Part shown: piece after piece, positions 51,924-62,470 of the stretch
Numbering within the stretch: the stretch's first letter is position 1
Layout: each line of letters opens with the position of its first letter
Assembly (NCBI GenBank): GCA_003194525.1
Contig: NBIV01000174.1
Span: forward strand, 1 to 64,000
Length of the DNA stretch: 64,000 nucleotides
Direction: 5' to 3'
DNA from: Gracilariopsis chorda
Lineage: Eukaryota > Rhodophyta > Florideophyceae > Gracilariales > Gracilariaceae
Made by a program: the position numbers and the translations under genes
The notes under the pieces: model-generated
Database searches by the model: none
What the model was told of the DNA's origin: nothing
What the model saw: only the letters and a program-made list of their open reading frames with translations

Positions 51924-52217
51924 ATGAAGGTGTTCTTTTGGTGGGCTCTTGCTTGTCCCATTGGAAACGGAAGCATAATGATAGTAGCTCTGCGCAAGAA
52001 ATACTCGTTCAGCTTCTTCATTCTTTTGATTCTCAACCAAGTCGCATTCAGACTTTCGGTTGGGCGTAAAGAATTGACGTGTAACGCTCTGCGATTCATT
52101 ATTTTGTCCTTATTGAACGAGACCGCAGGGCTTTACAGACTGTGTGATGCACAGCATGAAAGCTCGACTAGACCCCCGCCGTTGTGTGTCGACATTCCCA
52201 CCAATGTGAATAAGTAG
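51924..52217 (+). CDS. Small hypothetical ORF spanning the edge of the duplication
   Basis: A 97-codon frame from ATG 51924. The first 37 codons, with a hydrophobic MKVFFWWALACPIG start, are shared with copy 1 (ATG 37531), where the frame ends at codon 39. The remainder lies outside the duplication. The hydrophobic start could be a signal sequence. There is no known domain, and the frame may be fortuitous. Confidence 0.25.
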   Translation: MKVFFWWALACPIGNGSIMIVALRKKYSFSFFILLILNQVAFRLSVGRKELTCNALRFIILSLLNETAGLYRLCDAQHESSTRPPPLCVDIPTNVNK

Positions 52218-52666
52218 GTAACATTTGGATCCGCACGCAACTGGGTCTGCCTCCAGAATTTAGGCTTCACGGCAGTGACTAGCTTCTAAGAAAGTTAGTA
52301 CGTTGACATTGAAATTAGGTTTTGTCCACTCACAAGCAACAACAATAACGAAAGCTTGTGTTCTTTTTTGAAAGCCTCTCGCCATGGAGGGAATCCAAAA
52401 TGTCTTCATGAAGGTAGTGAGCGTATGGTTGGCCTGGGGTTTGATCTGTGTTGTGATCGGTTAGTTGTGAAATTGCTCTTCCAAAGTGATTGCTGTTATT
52501 CTTGCAACTGACGTGAACTTACCTTACGGAAAGAAGATAAGTAGTCTTCAGTGAGTAATCCGCACAAGGCACTACACAAGAGGAGTCTTTAGTGTGGCCT
52601 GCACCTAAATGCACGCCCATAACATGTGACATCATCATCGCTCCATCATGATGATTAAGGACCAAT
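52218..52666. other. Intergenic stretch, no gene seen
   Basis: About 450 bp between the duplication flank and the older LINE remnant. It may include more decayed LINE sequence, but I could not align it. Confidence 0.4.
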
Positions 52667-52872
52667 ATGCGTTTATCGTTTCGTCTACACGGATTTCTAA
52701 CAGCGCGTATCAATGGTACAATCACTTGGTTTTGCGGCAAATTAGACAAGCGAAGCAGCTTGCGACATCTGCTTCAGGTTTGCATGAATCCTTTTGGCCG
52801 TCACCAAGGCTTCAGATGTGGGCTCAACATACTTAATAGTGTAGACCATTTCGTTCTTAGATGCCACCGAAG

Positions 52873-52885
52873 AGCGGCATCCCGG
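52873..52885 (+). repeat. Left copy of the 13-bp LINE target-site duplication
   Basis: AGCGGCATCCCGG, repeated exactly at 56962-56974 after the LINE tail. Confidence 0.85.
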
Positions 52886-52950
52886 GCACATGCAACTCGC
52901 CTTCCCGCGGTGTGCCTGACTTCTCTACGATCCTGTCGCAGAGAAGCGAA

Positions 52951-54123
52951 ATGAGTTCGCGATCGGGTCTCCTACGGAGGCTAACAACTTCACGACCACT
53001 AAAAAATACGAGTTCACAAAAATCACCGACGAGGGTAAGTATTCTTCAACTTAACTGTCGAAGTCTTCTAGGATCAGGAAAACGCGCCGAGCTTGCAGTC
53101 ACCGCTCACAAATACAAGGCAGACATTCTCTGCCTGCAAGAGACGCATCTTCAACCCCAGGACGATACGCCAACAATCCAAGGGTATGCCGCGATTGGAA
53201 GATGCGATCGGCTTCCGACGTACTCGAACGCCGGAGGGAGAGGGGGTGGAGTCATCACATACCAGCGAAAAGGCTATCACGCCGACTTTATTGAAGCCAA
53301 AAGTCTAGAATCAGGAATCGAAACAGTTTCAGTTGCACTAAGGACTTCAAAGGGTCTTCTTCGAATCACAAATGTGTATGTCCCACCGCAGCTAGCCGCA
53401 AATTCCTGGGCAGATCAAATTGAAGAAAGCCACATGATCATAGGAGACTGCAACGTATGCGAATCATGGTATCCCGATAGAGTACAAACGATAGGCATAG
53501 AACTAGAAAATTACCTGGAGTCAACCGACAGATACATCATGAACACAGACAACATTGCTACGCGAACTGACCCCTCGACCGGAAGCCAGAGCGGAATAGA
53601 CATCTCAGCAGTACCAAGCAAGTGGTTGCCATATGCAACCTGGAATGCAAAGGAAACTCCGTTTTCAGATCATCACGTTTCCATCACCACATTGGAAACC
53701 GGCCTACAGTCAGGACAGAGAAACGGAAGAAGGAAGTGGAAACTGAAGTCTGCGGATTGGCCAGCGTACCAGGAGGAAGTAGAAAGACAACTCAGAAACA
53801 GTCCAGACCAGTTTGACACTATCGATGCAGCACACGCGGCATTCACGAACGCTATTCTCAAAGCAGTGCACAAAACTATCCCGAAAGGCAACCGAGCCCG
53901 ATCCAACCCATGGTGGTCAGAAGAAGCTTCTGAAGCGGTCACAAGGAGACAGGAAGCCTGGAGGGAATACAGAATGAACCCCACAGATGAATCGAAGTCA
54001 AACTTGGATAGGATACGACATGATACCGCCCGCGTAATAGACAAGCTGAAAAAATGCGTGGCGGGAACTCATGTCCGATCTGTCACCGACATCAGAAGAT
54101 GCAAAGCTATGGAAGATCGTTAA
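52951..54123 (+). CDS. LINE endonuclease portion (APE type)
   Basis: From ATG 52951, about 390 residues. The exonuclease/endonuclease/phosphatase motifs are in order: ILQLNCRS, LCLQETHLQ (catalytic Glu), GGGVITYQR, TNVYVPP, IIGDCNV (Asp/Asn), SGIDISAVP and SDHHVSI (catalytic Asp-His). It would nick target DNA to prime reverse transcription. It ends in a stop at 54121-54123 within the linker; in related LINEs the frame continues into RT, so this is the 5' half of a broken ORF2. Confidence 0.88.
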   Translation: MSSRSGLLRRLTTSRPLKNTSSQKSPTRVSILQLNCRSLLGSGKRAELAVTAHKYKADILCLQETHLQPQDDTPTIQGYAAIGRCDRLPTYSNAGGRGGGVITYQRKGYHADFIEAKSLESGIETVSVALRTSKGLLRITNVYVPPQLAANSWADQIEESHMIIGDCNVCESWYPDRVQTIGIELENYLESTDRYIMNTDNIATRTDPSTGSQSGIDISAVPSKWLPYATWNAKETPFSDHHVSITTLETGLQSGQRNGRRKWKLKSADWPAYQEEVERQLRNSPDQFDTIDAAHAAFTNAILKAVHKTIPKGNRARSNPWWSEEASEAVTRRQEAWREYRMNPTDESKSNLDRIRHDTARVIDKLKKCVAGTHVRSVTDIRRCKAMEDR

Positions 54124-54343
54124 AGCCATGGAACAAGGAAAACATTCAACTCAATCACTTTGTCCCCCAGGTGGAGAAGGTTGAACAGATAGGAGACGGG
54201 CGAAATGGTTTCTAAGGCACGAGATAAAGAAAGGAAAATCCGAAGGCAATGGAACGGAAATTAGAAACCGGTACAGGAGACTTCTCGGCTCCTATCATCG
54301 ACGGGCACAAAACGAGAGTTCGATTACCTTCAAGACGCAGCAC

Positions 54344-56836
54344 TTGCAGGTTGCTTTAGCAGAGATGAATCCGAAGAAACCACCCGGCTTAGACGGTATC
54401 GAGATAGCATTACTTCAACATCTACCAGAGGTTGGAAAGCTAAGGCTGCTCCAGATTATCAATAGGTCATTCAAGAACTCGGAGGTACCTGCAAAATGGC
54501 GAGTTTCAATGTTGATACCCATTCCCAAGCCAGGACCGGAACGTAAGTTCCGACCGATATCTCTAACTTCCGTCATGGCCCGTACAGCGGAGAGAATGGT
54601 GTATAAAGTTTTCATGCAATGGCTACAGCCACTCTTGCCGCACAGCCAAGCAGGATTTCGTATGCACAGGTCAACTGAGGAGCAGATAGAGGCCTTATGT
54701 GAAGGAGTGACACACGGATGGAATAAGAAGAAACAAACCATGGCTATATTCTGCGACTTCTCAGCTGCGTACGACCGTGTCCCGCATCACGACCTCATGG
54801 TGAAACTGGGAAACATGCAATGTCCAACTTTTCTATGGAGATGGATACGGGCATTCATCATGGACAGGAGGTGGCGGTGCCGGTGGAGCACAGCTCTAAG
54901 CTCGGAACGTGTCGTGCCACAAGGCCTGCCACAAGGGGGTACGCTATCCCCTTCGCTATGGATCGCATACAACGCAGACTTGGACAAAGCAGTATGCGAA
55001 CGAAATCGCTCACTAAGGATTAGTATGTTCGCGGACGACACCGCAGTATGGGTAACCGCGAACACCCTCACACGCTGTCAAACAGCACTGCAGGGGGCAG
55101 TACACAAACTAGAAACTTATTGTGCCCGCAACAAGATCAAGATGAATGCAGCAAAAACCGTTCTAGTCCCCTTCACATACAAAAACTGGAAAAGGGACAT
55201 CGAGCAACTGGCGGTTTCAGTGAACGGGACTTTGGTTACCCCGTCCAACAGCGTGCGATTTGTTGGACTGCAGCTGGACAGTCGGTTGAACTTTAAGGAA
55301 CACCTGAAGAAGGTGAGAAGCAAGTATTTGAGTAGATGCAGGATTTTGAGGAGACTAACAGGAACAAGTTGGGGTGCAAATTTGCAAACGATGCACACAT
55401 TTAGACAAGGGTTCATCGAGCCCATAGCCACATACGGCGCCGGAGTGGCAATTCCGAATGCTTCCGACACAGACATACGGAACCTCGAAAGAGCCCGAAA
55501 TGTAGGATTGAGAATCCAAACAGGGTGTGTTAAATCCACACCAGTCGAGCAACTTCGGGAACTGACCAAAGTCAAGTCACTCCAAGAGATAGCTGCTCTC
55601 AAAGCCGCAGCACTATATGAAAAGATCAAGCGGCTTCCCGAGGATATACCGGGACAGCAATCAATCTTAACACTCTCCAATGCGCGAATCAGGAAAAAGA
55701 GGTCTACACTGAAAAGAGAAGCAGAGAAGAAACTGGCAGAGCTCGGCCTTCTTCATCTGCCGCGCGCCTCGCTTTCAATCGAGCCAGGACTCGCCATAAT
55801 AGAGAATGTGGAGTTCCATTATACTCCGTGTTCCAAAGACGATAACAAGGCAGTCCAACAGGAAGCAGCGCAAGCACTGCTGGGTGCACTACAGCCAGCA
55901 AAATGCGAAATTTGGAGCGATGGCTCGGTAGGAGAGCCATCAAGACAACCAGAGAACAGGGAATCTCGAATTGCGGTAGAGTGGACGGATGGATGGTTTA
56001 CAGGCAACGCTAGGAAGTTTGTCATATCGATGACAGCACACCCTCAGTGCCGCCAGTTCTATGAACGGCATCGCCGAATGCCAGACATGGTGGTATACTA
56101 TGATGATGAATTTGTCATGGCTTACTCCTGTCTGGATTCCCAGATCATACTAGATGCAGACGGGCATAAATTGGGATACCAGCTCCTTTCTCTGAAGAAA
56201 GTAGGAGCTGCAGCCTACACTATCTCGTGGTACGAGAACAGTCCTGAACAAGAACATGCCACACTCCCGGCTGGAGTGGAAGTGTCCTCGTTCACAGCAG
56301 AAGTCACCGCTGCAAAACACGCGCTTGAAAAGGTTTTGCAAAGATGTGAAGAAGGATGGAAAGGACGAATCAGATTGGCAACGGACTCCAAAAGTATGGT
56401 AGATGGGTTGCAGAGCTCTCTTCGACAGCAACCTTCTTCGTTACAAACTGTTTCACGAATACTAAGTTCCATCACCGACAAAAGAGGCTGTTTCGTTGAT
56501 ATCGTTTGGATACCCGGGCACTGCGGCCTTCCGCAGAATGAACTGGTGGATAGCCTTGCAAAGCAAGGTTTGAGCGCTCCTATGAAAGATCAAGTCAGAG
56601 TACCGGTCTACTTTGAGGACGCCAAGACACGAATAATGGCTGCCTCTAAAGCCAAGCCTTTGATCAATGATGTCCCAGAAGAACTACAAGGCATCATATC
56701 GCCTCGGAAAGCAGAAGTCACGCTGTCTCAGATCGATGTAGGACACACGCCGAAGCTTGTACTAAGCGGACAGATTCTAGGAGACGCGAGCTTCCTGCCG
56801 CAGCAGAGAGAAAAGGTAAGACTTTGGCGGAGATAG
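54344..56836 (+). pseudogene. LINE reverse transcriptase and RNase H portion
   Basis: An open frame of 830 residues, in a different frame from the endonuclease and without its own ATG. RT blocks are FRPISL, the catalytic Asp in CDFSAAYDR (about residues 137-144), GLPQGGTLSP and the FADD box at 229-232. RNase H at about 525-740 has WSDGS, a Glu in TAEVTAAKHAL, ATDSKS and WIPGHCGLPQNELVD, so all catalytic acids are present. After HTPKL the frame departs from the 23 kb copy because of a deletion, and ends prematurely without the terminal Cys/His knuckle. Confidence 0.88.
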
Positions 56837-56961
56837 TCCGCCAGTGGCCACAGAAGTTGTTAGCCTTTCTTAGGAGAGAGAGGTTTTTCTCATAAAAAGA
56901 AAAAAACTCTATCAATATGCCGTAATCAGACATATTGAACCCAAAATAAAGAAGAAGAAGA

Positions 56962-56974
56962 AGCGGCATCCCGG
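56962..56974 (+). repeat. Right copy of the 13-bp LINE target-site duplication
   Basis: An exact repeat of 52873-52885, directly following the (GAA)n-like tail of the LINE. Confidence 0.85.
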
Positions 56975-57373
56975 CGTCGAGAGCTCCCGCATCTCCGAGA
57001 GAGGCAGGGCTCTGACGCCGAATCAATAGTAAGGACATGGCCAGAAAAGCTGTCGGTTTATCTAGTAGAGAGAGAGGGGTTCTTCTCAATGGAAGCCCTA
57101 TCGTAGTCTTGGAATTAGAGACGCGAGCTCATATAAACACACACACACACAAGGCTTTGGAAGAGTTCTGTTTCAAGGCGTTACCTCTGTTATTTTTCCA
57201 CCATGGTATCGGTTTTAGTACATTTTCTAGAGGTTAAACAACGGTTGGAAGGAACCAACCATTCAACGAGGGATGTGAATCAATGGCAACTGGGTCGATT
57301 GCCCTTTTACTGAGTCTCTTCTGCTCTGCTGTGGGCTCATAAATAGGCCCTCAAACCTATCTCTTCGCGCCCG

Positions 57374-57805
57374 TTGGCGCACATCCGACACATTCCTAAT
57401 TACGTGATCGTTTCCGTCGCTGTGTCAGCGCCTATTTCCGACATACAAAGTGCTCTGTTGCAAACCAGCTACCAAACGAAAGCACTCCTTCTACCAAAGT
57501 TTCTGCATGAAGCGGTTAACCTCCACTCTGTCCAAGCAACGCTCCTTCAGATGGCAGTCAGGCGCACACTGAATTTGCACTCGGTTGCAACCTACCTCAA
57601 TGGCAACATAGCTGCGTGCCCAATAACGAACATCCCAGGCGTATTAGCTACAGCAGATCACCTCCTTTTTCGTTGCCGCTTGCAGATAAAAACGTTATCC
57701 TCTTTTACCCAAAAGCGGCAACGAAGGCTAACCTTTCGGCAAGAAGAACTGAGGTACAGGGCTCTTAAGCGAACGCCTTGGTACGGTGCTTTAGGTTTTA
57801 TTTAA
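57374..57805 (+). mobile_element. LINE-like C-terminal scrap
   Basis: An open stretch ending in a Cys/His arrangement (ACPITNI, then ATADHLLFRC) that resembles the terminal knuckle of LINE ORF2 proteins. It differs from the two other LINEs here. The rest of the frame is not recognisable, so the call rests on one short motif. Confidence 0.35.
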
Positions 57806-58938
57806 AATGGCATCGTCATTGCTGACTTTCATTGGCAGAGAAGGTTTTCTTGTGTAGGAATCTTACCGTGCTTTCGTAATAAGACGGGCTCATGAGCAGC
57901 GACAACAACATCAATTGTAGCGAATGATAACAGCTTGGAGAGGCATTGTAAGAGATGACAGCGGGAGTCTCTCGTTTTGCTACAATAACAATTCGTTTAC
58001 AAAAATATGCCCCCGTTCCCTCTTCTACCTATCGAGAGAATCGTTGGCTTAAGCAAGAATCTTGTTGTTTTGAGTTCATGTTCTAAAATGACGTGAATTC
58101 AAACTCGAATTCAAGTAATGGTCGTGAGTTAACTTTCATGGTCTTTTTGTTACGTGATTTATTGCACTCACCCCGTCTTTGGAGTCGATGACCTCGGAGG
58201 CGATTCATATACCTGAATGAGTTTACTGCAATTCTTAAGAATAGACAAGTAGAAACGGCCTTTGGCCGTAAGCGGCACTGCGCGCCAAGTTGATTTTGTA
58301 GCTTTGTTGATTTAGTAGCGTTCGAAGGCTCTCCGAGCACTTTGCTTGCTTACGCTCGCAATAACGCTCGTAGAACCCTGGAATGCCACGGCATCTAGAG
58401 TACCTAGAGACGCAAGGGTTTGTTTGTAGGTACCCATATTGACTGCAGTGCCAGCAAATGAGAAAAAAGCGCGACAAGTTGCTTTCTGTAATTGGTTGGC
58501 ATTGCAGTCATTTTTATTTAGTGCCAGCCACTCAGCATCAGAAGCAGTCAAGATGCAGCAGCATGCAGCAGCAGCAAGTGCAATTTGAGCTTTCCTGCTG
58601 CTGCTTCTGCTGCTGAATGTTTTAAATGAAAAGGAGGCGTTGCACGAAACGCCTTTTCTAGCTCCATTGAAAGGAGTGTGCAAGACGAGTCTTTTGGAAA
58701 CGCATCCTCTTAATCAAAAAAAAGCTCCAAAATACGTGTAAATTATTATAGTGAAGAGAAAAGAGGAAGCGGCTTTTGGCCGCGGGCGGCGCTACGCGCC
58801 GTGGTGGAAAAGTTGTGAAAAGCGATGGGAATGAAGAAAAGGTGAAGAAAGCAAAAACAGAAAGCAAGTAGTTTAATTCAACGAATGAAAGATGCAAGAA
58901 ATATGACAAAGGTTGTGGAGGGATGCAAAACGGAAGGG
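57806..58938. other. Spacer next to the Helitron with short repeats
   Basis: No gene is supported. It contains two copies of a GC-rich motif (GGCYTTTGGCCG, then GCGGC and CGCGCC) at about 58255 and 58766, and a CAG/CTG foldback at 58540-58615. The 3' end of the Helitron may lie here, but no certain CTRR end was found. Confidence 0.45.
58540..58615. repeat. CAG/CTG-rich foldback
   Basis: GCAGCAGCATGCAGCAGCAGCAAG is followed within 30 nt by CTGCTGCTGCTTCTGCTGCTG, so the stretch can fold on itself. It is low-complexity triplet sequence. Confidence 0.6.
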
Positions 58939-60942
58939 TTAAGGCAGCACTCTGTTGGCAATGTTCACAGGCATGTGATGAATTGTGTGCGCATTTGCGG
59001 ATGTAAGCTGCGGGTCATGCACTAGCAGCACGTTTTCGGTCCTTCGAGCGCACGACAATGTGACATACAACTGACTGGCATAAAGAACATTGGATGGCAA
59101 ATCCACAACTAAGCCATCCAGGCTCTTCCGTTGTTCTTTGTGAACGGTAGCTGCAAAGACGAGGCGAATGGGGAACTGTCTTTGAATCATGCCAATTTCA
59201 GCGAAAAAAACTCGAAGCCGATACGATGCCGGAGCTGTCGTTCCAGCTCCTCTCCGTTCTCGTCGATTCGAGCCACCTGAATCGTGAACTAATCGACAAG
59301 CACGACTACGGGAAGCTTCCCATTGACCACCGCAGGATGCAGCACGTTCCGAATGACCATAATTGGCACACCAATCCTCAAGTCCAAGCTATGAGGCGGA
59401 AGTTCCAGTAGGGGCATACTGATATGCAAACTCGGGAACGATAGTACTGGCGAATTCAGACTGTGGATTCTGTCCAAGATCAGGTTGTATGGTTTTGGCT
59501 GACGGAAGATTGACGTGCTCACCAGTAAACAGATCTAGCGCTGGCACATTATGTTAATCAGCCAACTGGTTTTTGGAGGCAATGAGAATTTTGCTGAGAT
59601 CCACATCCTCCTTGCGTCGTGCTGTGAGCCACTTCTACAGGAATTGGTAGGCGGTTTGCATGCCACTGGTAGATCTGAGTGGTTGTAGAGCGTTGTTGGA
59701 TATTTTGTTCCGTGCAATGGACCGTAACAGCGACGCAAATGCCGGATCATTGGCTTGGCGTACTTGTTAGGTGAAGTACAGCACTCGAACCGAGCACAAA
59801 TTTTACAAATCACCCTTCCACGGCAATTCCTTCAGAATGTTTGTCTACACTCGTCTCACATTTCTACTTGCTTCGGCCTCCATGTACAACTGCGGCAAAA
59901 CTGGAAGCAGCTGGGAGTAGTCGCTGGATAGAACGACGGCCAAAACCCCAAACGGAGGCGGGTTTACCATTCCACTGCAGCGAAGATCTTTGAGCAACGC
60001 ATCCATGAGTTCGAATAGCTTTCGTGAGAGCATGGAAGCTTCATCCAAGACGAGCAGTTATATTTCGTGTAGCAGTTCTGCACGTTGAGATCGGGGACCG
60101 TACTTTGACAAAGTGGCTTTAGTGCTGCTTGTGCTGTCCCTATCAGCTACACCCAGTCCGAACAAGCTATGTAAAGTGTGGCCACCTTCGTACAACGAAG
60201 TGGCATTGCCTGTTGTAGCAGTAATTTCGGCGAGCATTCCTTCCGACTCAACGATATCACGAAGGAGGTTGAGCACGTACGTAGTTCCAGTTCCTGCGGA
60301 TCCTTGTACAGAGAACACGTTTCCAGGAGTTCTTGTTCGATCCTGGAGCTACTGCCGTTGTTTCAATGCAGCAATGATGGTGTAAATGACTTGTCTTTGG
60401 CGAGGTTTTAAGGTGGCGTACCTTGATTGCAAAGTTGACGAATTTCGCACCACTTGCGCGTCTGGAGTTGTTGTACCTCGATTCGCCTCAGTCAATGCTG
60501 CATAATCCTGATGTAGGTGTCGGGAGAAGAAGCTGTGATCGCGAAGCAGTCGTCCATCGTGCCAGTCTGAGATCTCCACGACACGTCGAAAATTTTCTCT
60601 CTTTCGTTGCTGCTCATGTCCTGTATGGTCGCTACATAGCGCCTCCCAGTTTTTGACGGCCATTTTCTGTGGGTCTGCCCCTTTTTGGTATAGTTTGACA
60701 ACCAGACTTCGTAGCTCGAAGGGTGTGCTGTAGATGTGCACCGCTTCTTGAAATGCAATATCAAACTCGGAGTCGTCCACGAGCAGTCCGATTTCAATCG
60801 CAGTTTCACGATAAGTTTCATATTCTTGTTCGGTGAAAGTCCTTGAGTCTTCATAAGAGCTCGAGCCATGATCCATGAGCAGCAAGTGCAGAGAAAATAT
60901 CTCAATGTCCGACGGCAAACACCTCAGATCCTTGCCACGCAC
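58939..60942 (-). pseudogene. Helitron Pif1-like helicase region
   Basis: The helicase motifs appear in order on the minus strand. A QRQVIYTIIAAL segment (about 60350-60400) precedes motif I, GSAGTGTT, near 60295, where the Walker A Lys is replaced by Thr. DEASML (motif II) is near 60040 and SDYSQLLPVLP near 59900. PPHSLDLRIGVPIMVIRN lies near 59370 and the C-terminal FAATVHKEQRKSLD…YVTLSCAR near 59050-59150. Several frame changes and stops separate these blocks. It would have unwound DNA during rolling-circle transposition. Confidence 0.85.
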
Positions 60943-61341
60943 TGCTCGTCTTCCGTGCGCTCTACCACGTACATGGGCGTATGGTAGTCGTCTGTGGACA
61001 CCTGAGCGCTATTTCCGTCGTATTGGTTAGGCACGCAGGCACGACGCGTGTGATACAATCGCAATTTTTCAAAGTACGAAAGGCAGTCGACGTTCGCATA
61101 TGCTTAGGGCCTTGAAAAGTATCTCTCCAACGTAGAAGGCTGCGATGCGGAATGGATTTGATTTGGACCTATGAGCAGAAAATTTTTGCTCTCCTTCCAA
61201 GCGAATGGCCAGTCGCTCTACTTTTAGTACGATTTGAAAATGTCGAAACTCGAAAATTCTCCAAACTGCATTGACGGCGCCCAGCACACGCGCTTGCATG
61301 TATGCACGAATGTCGTTCTGCACCTGCGGCTCTTGTTGCTG

Positions 61342-62304
61342 CTAATTCTGTGTGCCTTTCTCATTAGCATTACTCACATTGAGCACCACATCCTGAGCTT
61401 TGGGCTGCTTGAACGCGTACTTCATCAGATAGGCCACTGCGCCCCCTCCTTGCGTGCGTTCTACGTTGACATAAGAGCGGTACTTCTTGGTCAGAGTTTG
61501 GTTGTAACGCACAACCCTGAGGTCTTGTTCCCTTCTTCTGCGGTAGATCACGCGATTCGTGCCTTCTTCAATGTACATCTCCGGCACAATCATGTTGCTG
61601 TCGTATCCAAACTTGCACCGCCCAGCGCCATTCCGGTAGTGGGGAGAGTGGCAGTGCCTGTGCATGGAACGAACGAGGGCATGCTACGCGTTCTCTTCCC
61701 CTGGAATGGAATTTTCTGCACTAATGAGCTCGTCGATCACATCAACGTCTTCAATAACGCTTCCCTCGAGCCACACGAGCATGTGGTGATGAGGCAAATT
61801 GCGCTCTCAAAACTCGAGCTTTGATGCAAGCCCCAGGCACTTCATTCCAAAGATGTGCTCTGAGTTCTTCTCCAAGTCCTTCATGAATTCGTTTGCGTAC
61901 TGTTTGTACACCCTTTTGATCAGATCAGGTCGGTCAAATGGTCGAGGGCGGTTACTCTGTGCCGTAAATGCGCCATGATTAGTGGTGGCCATCCCAAGTC
62001 GCTGGATGTCTTCTCGCCAGATATTCATGGTGATTGTAATGAACAGATAAGGCGGTCCTCTACGCTCTACGATCGCCTGTACATACATGCGCTTGTTCTT
62101 CCAGTACGCTGCTGAGTTGACCAAGTCATCGGGCAGAAATATGCGTCCCATTTGTGCGAACTGGGATGGTGACCCATGAGCTGTTTGCTGTTGTGCTTGC
62201 TGGATCTCTTGCTCTTGTACAATACGTGCCTGTAGTTCTCCCTCCTGGAAACGTAATTGCATGTACTCAATATTTGTGTGCCTGAATATCATCCATATCT
62301 GCAT
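61342..62304 (-). pseudogene. Helitron Rep region (Helitron-like N)
   Basis: The N-terminal block includes PYLFITITMNIWREDIQRL near 62020-62060 and RPDLIKRVYKQYANEFM near 61890-61940, typical of the Helitron-like N domain. The HUH-type LPHHHMLVWL sequence is near 61770-61800, close to an in-frame stop. A later block RVIYRRRREQDLRVVRYN…KYRSYVNVE (about 61470-61570) matches the conserved Rep segment. It is interrupted, so it is inactive as read. Confidence 0.82.
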
Positions 62305-62470
62305 GAACGGTTTACTGTTTAGCAGGATTTTGTCTGAGTACAGACGTCACTTCGCGTTTTGAGCCCAGGTGAGGTTTCGTAGCTTCCACTCGTTGACGCT
62401 CAGACCTGATCTTTGCTGTGTGGAGTTCATTGCATCCAGAAACAGCCCCATGTGAAACGGTTCGTGCTGA

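Larger units (their letters stand above)
50074..52034. repeat. Segmental duplication, copy 2
   Basis: The partner of 35399-37640, in the same orientation. It covers the three-unit repeat-protein gene, its TATA-like promoter and the distal flank. Identity in non-repeat parts is very high by eye. Confidence 0.92.
52886..56961 (+). mobile_element. LINE retrotransposon (APE endonuclease, RT, RNase H), nearly full length
   Basis: A 4.08-kb insertion flanked by a 13-bp target duplication AGCGGCATCCCGG (52873-52885 and 56962-56974). The order is endonuclease, reverse transcriptase, RNase H, then a short 3' UTR ending in AATAAA(GAA)n-type sequence. The domain set fits the R1/I/Jockey group. It is damaged: the frame is broken in the linker between endonuclease and RT (54121-54343), and about 85 bp near 56757 are missing compared with the 23 kb copy. 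No ORF1 is seen, so the 5' end may be truncated or the lineage may lack it. Confidence 0.9.
52667..57106 (+). mobile_element. Older LINE remnant, 3' coding end, split by a younger LINE
   Basis: The remnant occupies 52667-52885 and 56975-57106. Before the break it encodes a Cys/His segment (NSVDHFVLRCHRR) like the NSAEHYVLRCPKR of the LINE copy at 23289-23775. After the younger LINE and its target duplication, the same frame resumes at 56975 with RRRELPHLRE and runs to a stop at 57106. It matches the RIRELPAAAE-to-FFS C-terminus of the 23 kb copy. This shows the younger LINE landed in the last coding part of a related LINE. Confidence 0.8.

Noticed and set aside
52951-56836. The LINE as an active full-length element
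   Set aside because: Endonuclease and RT are in different frames with a stop between them, and the C-terminal knuckle is deleted.
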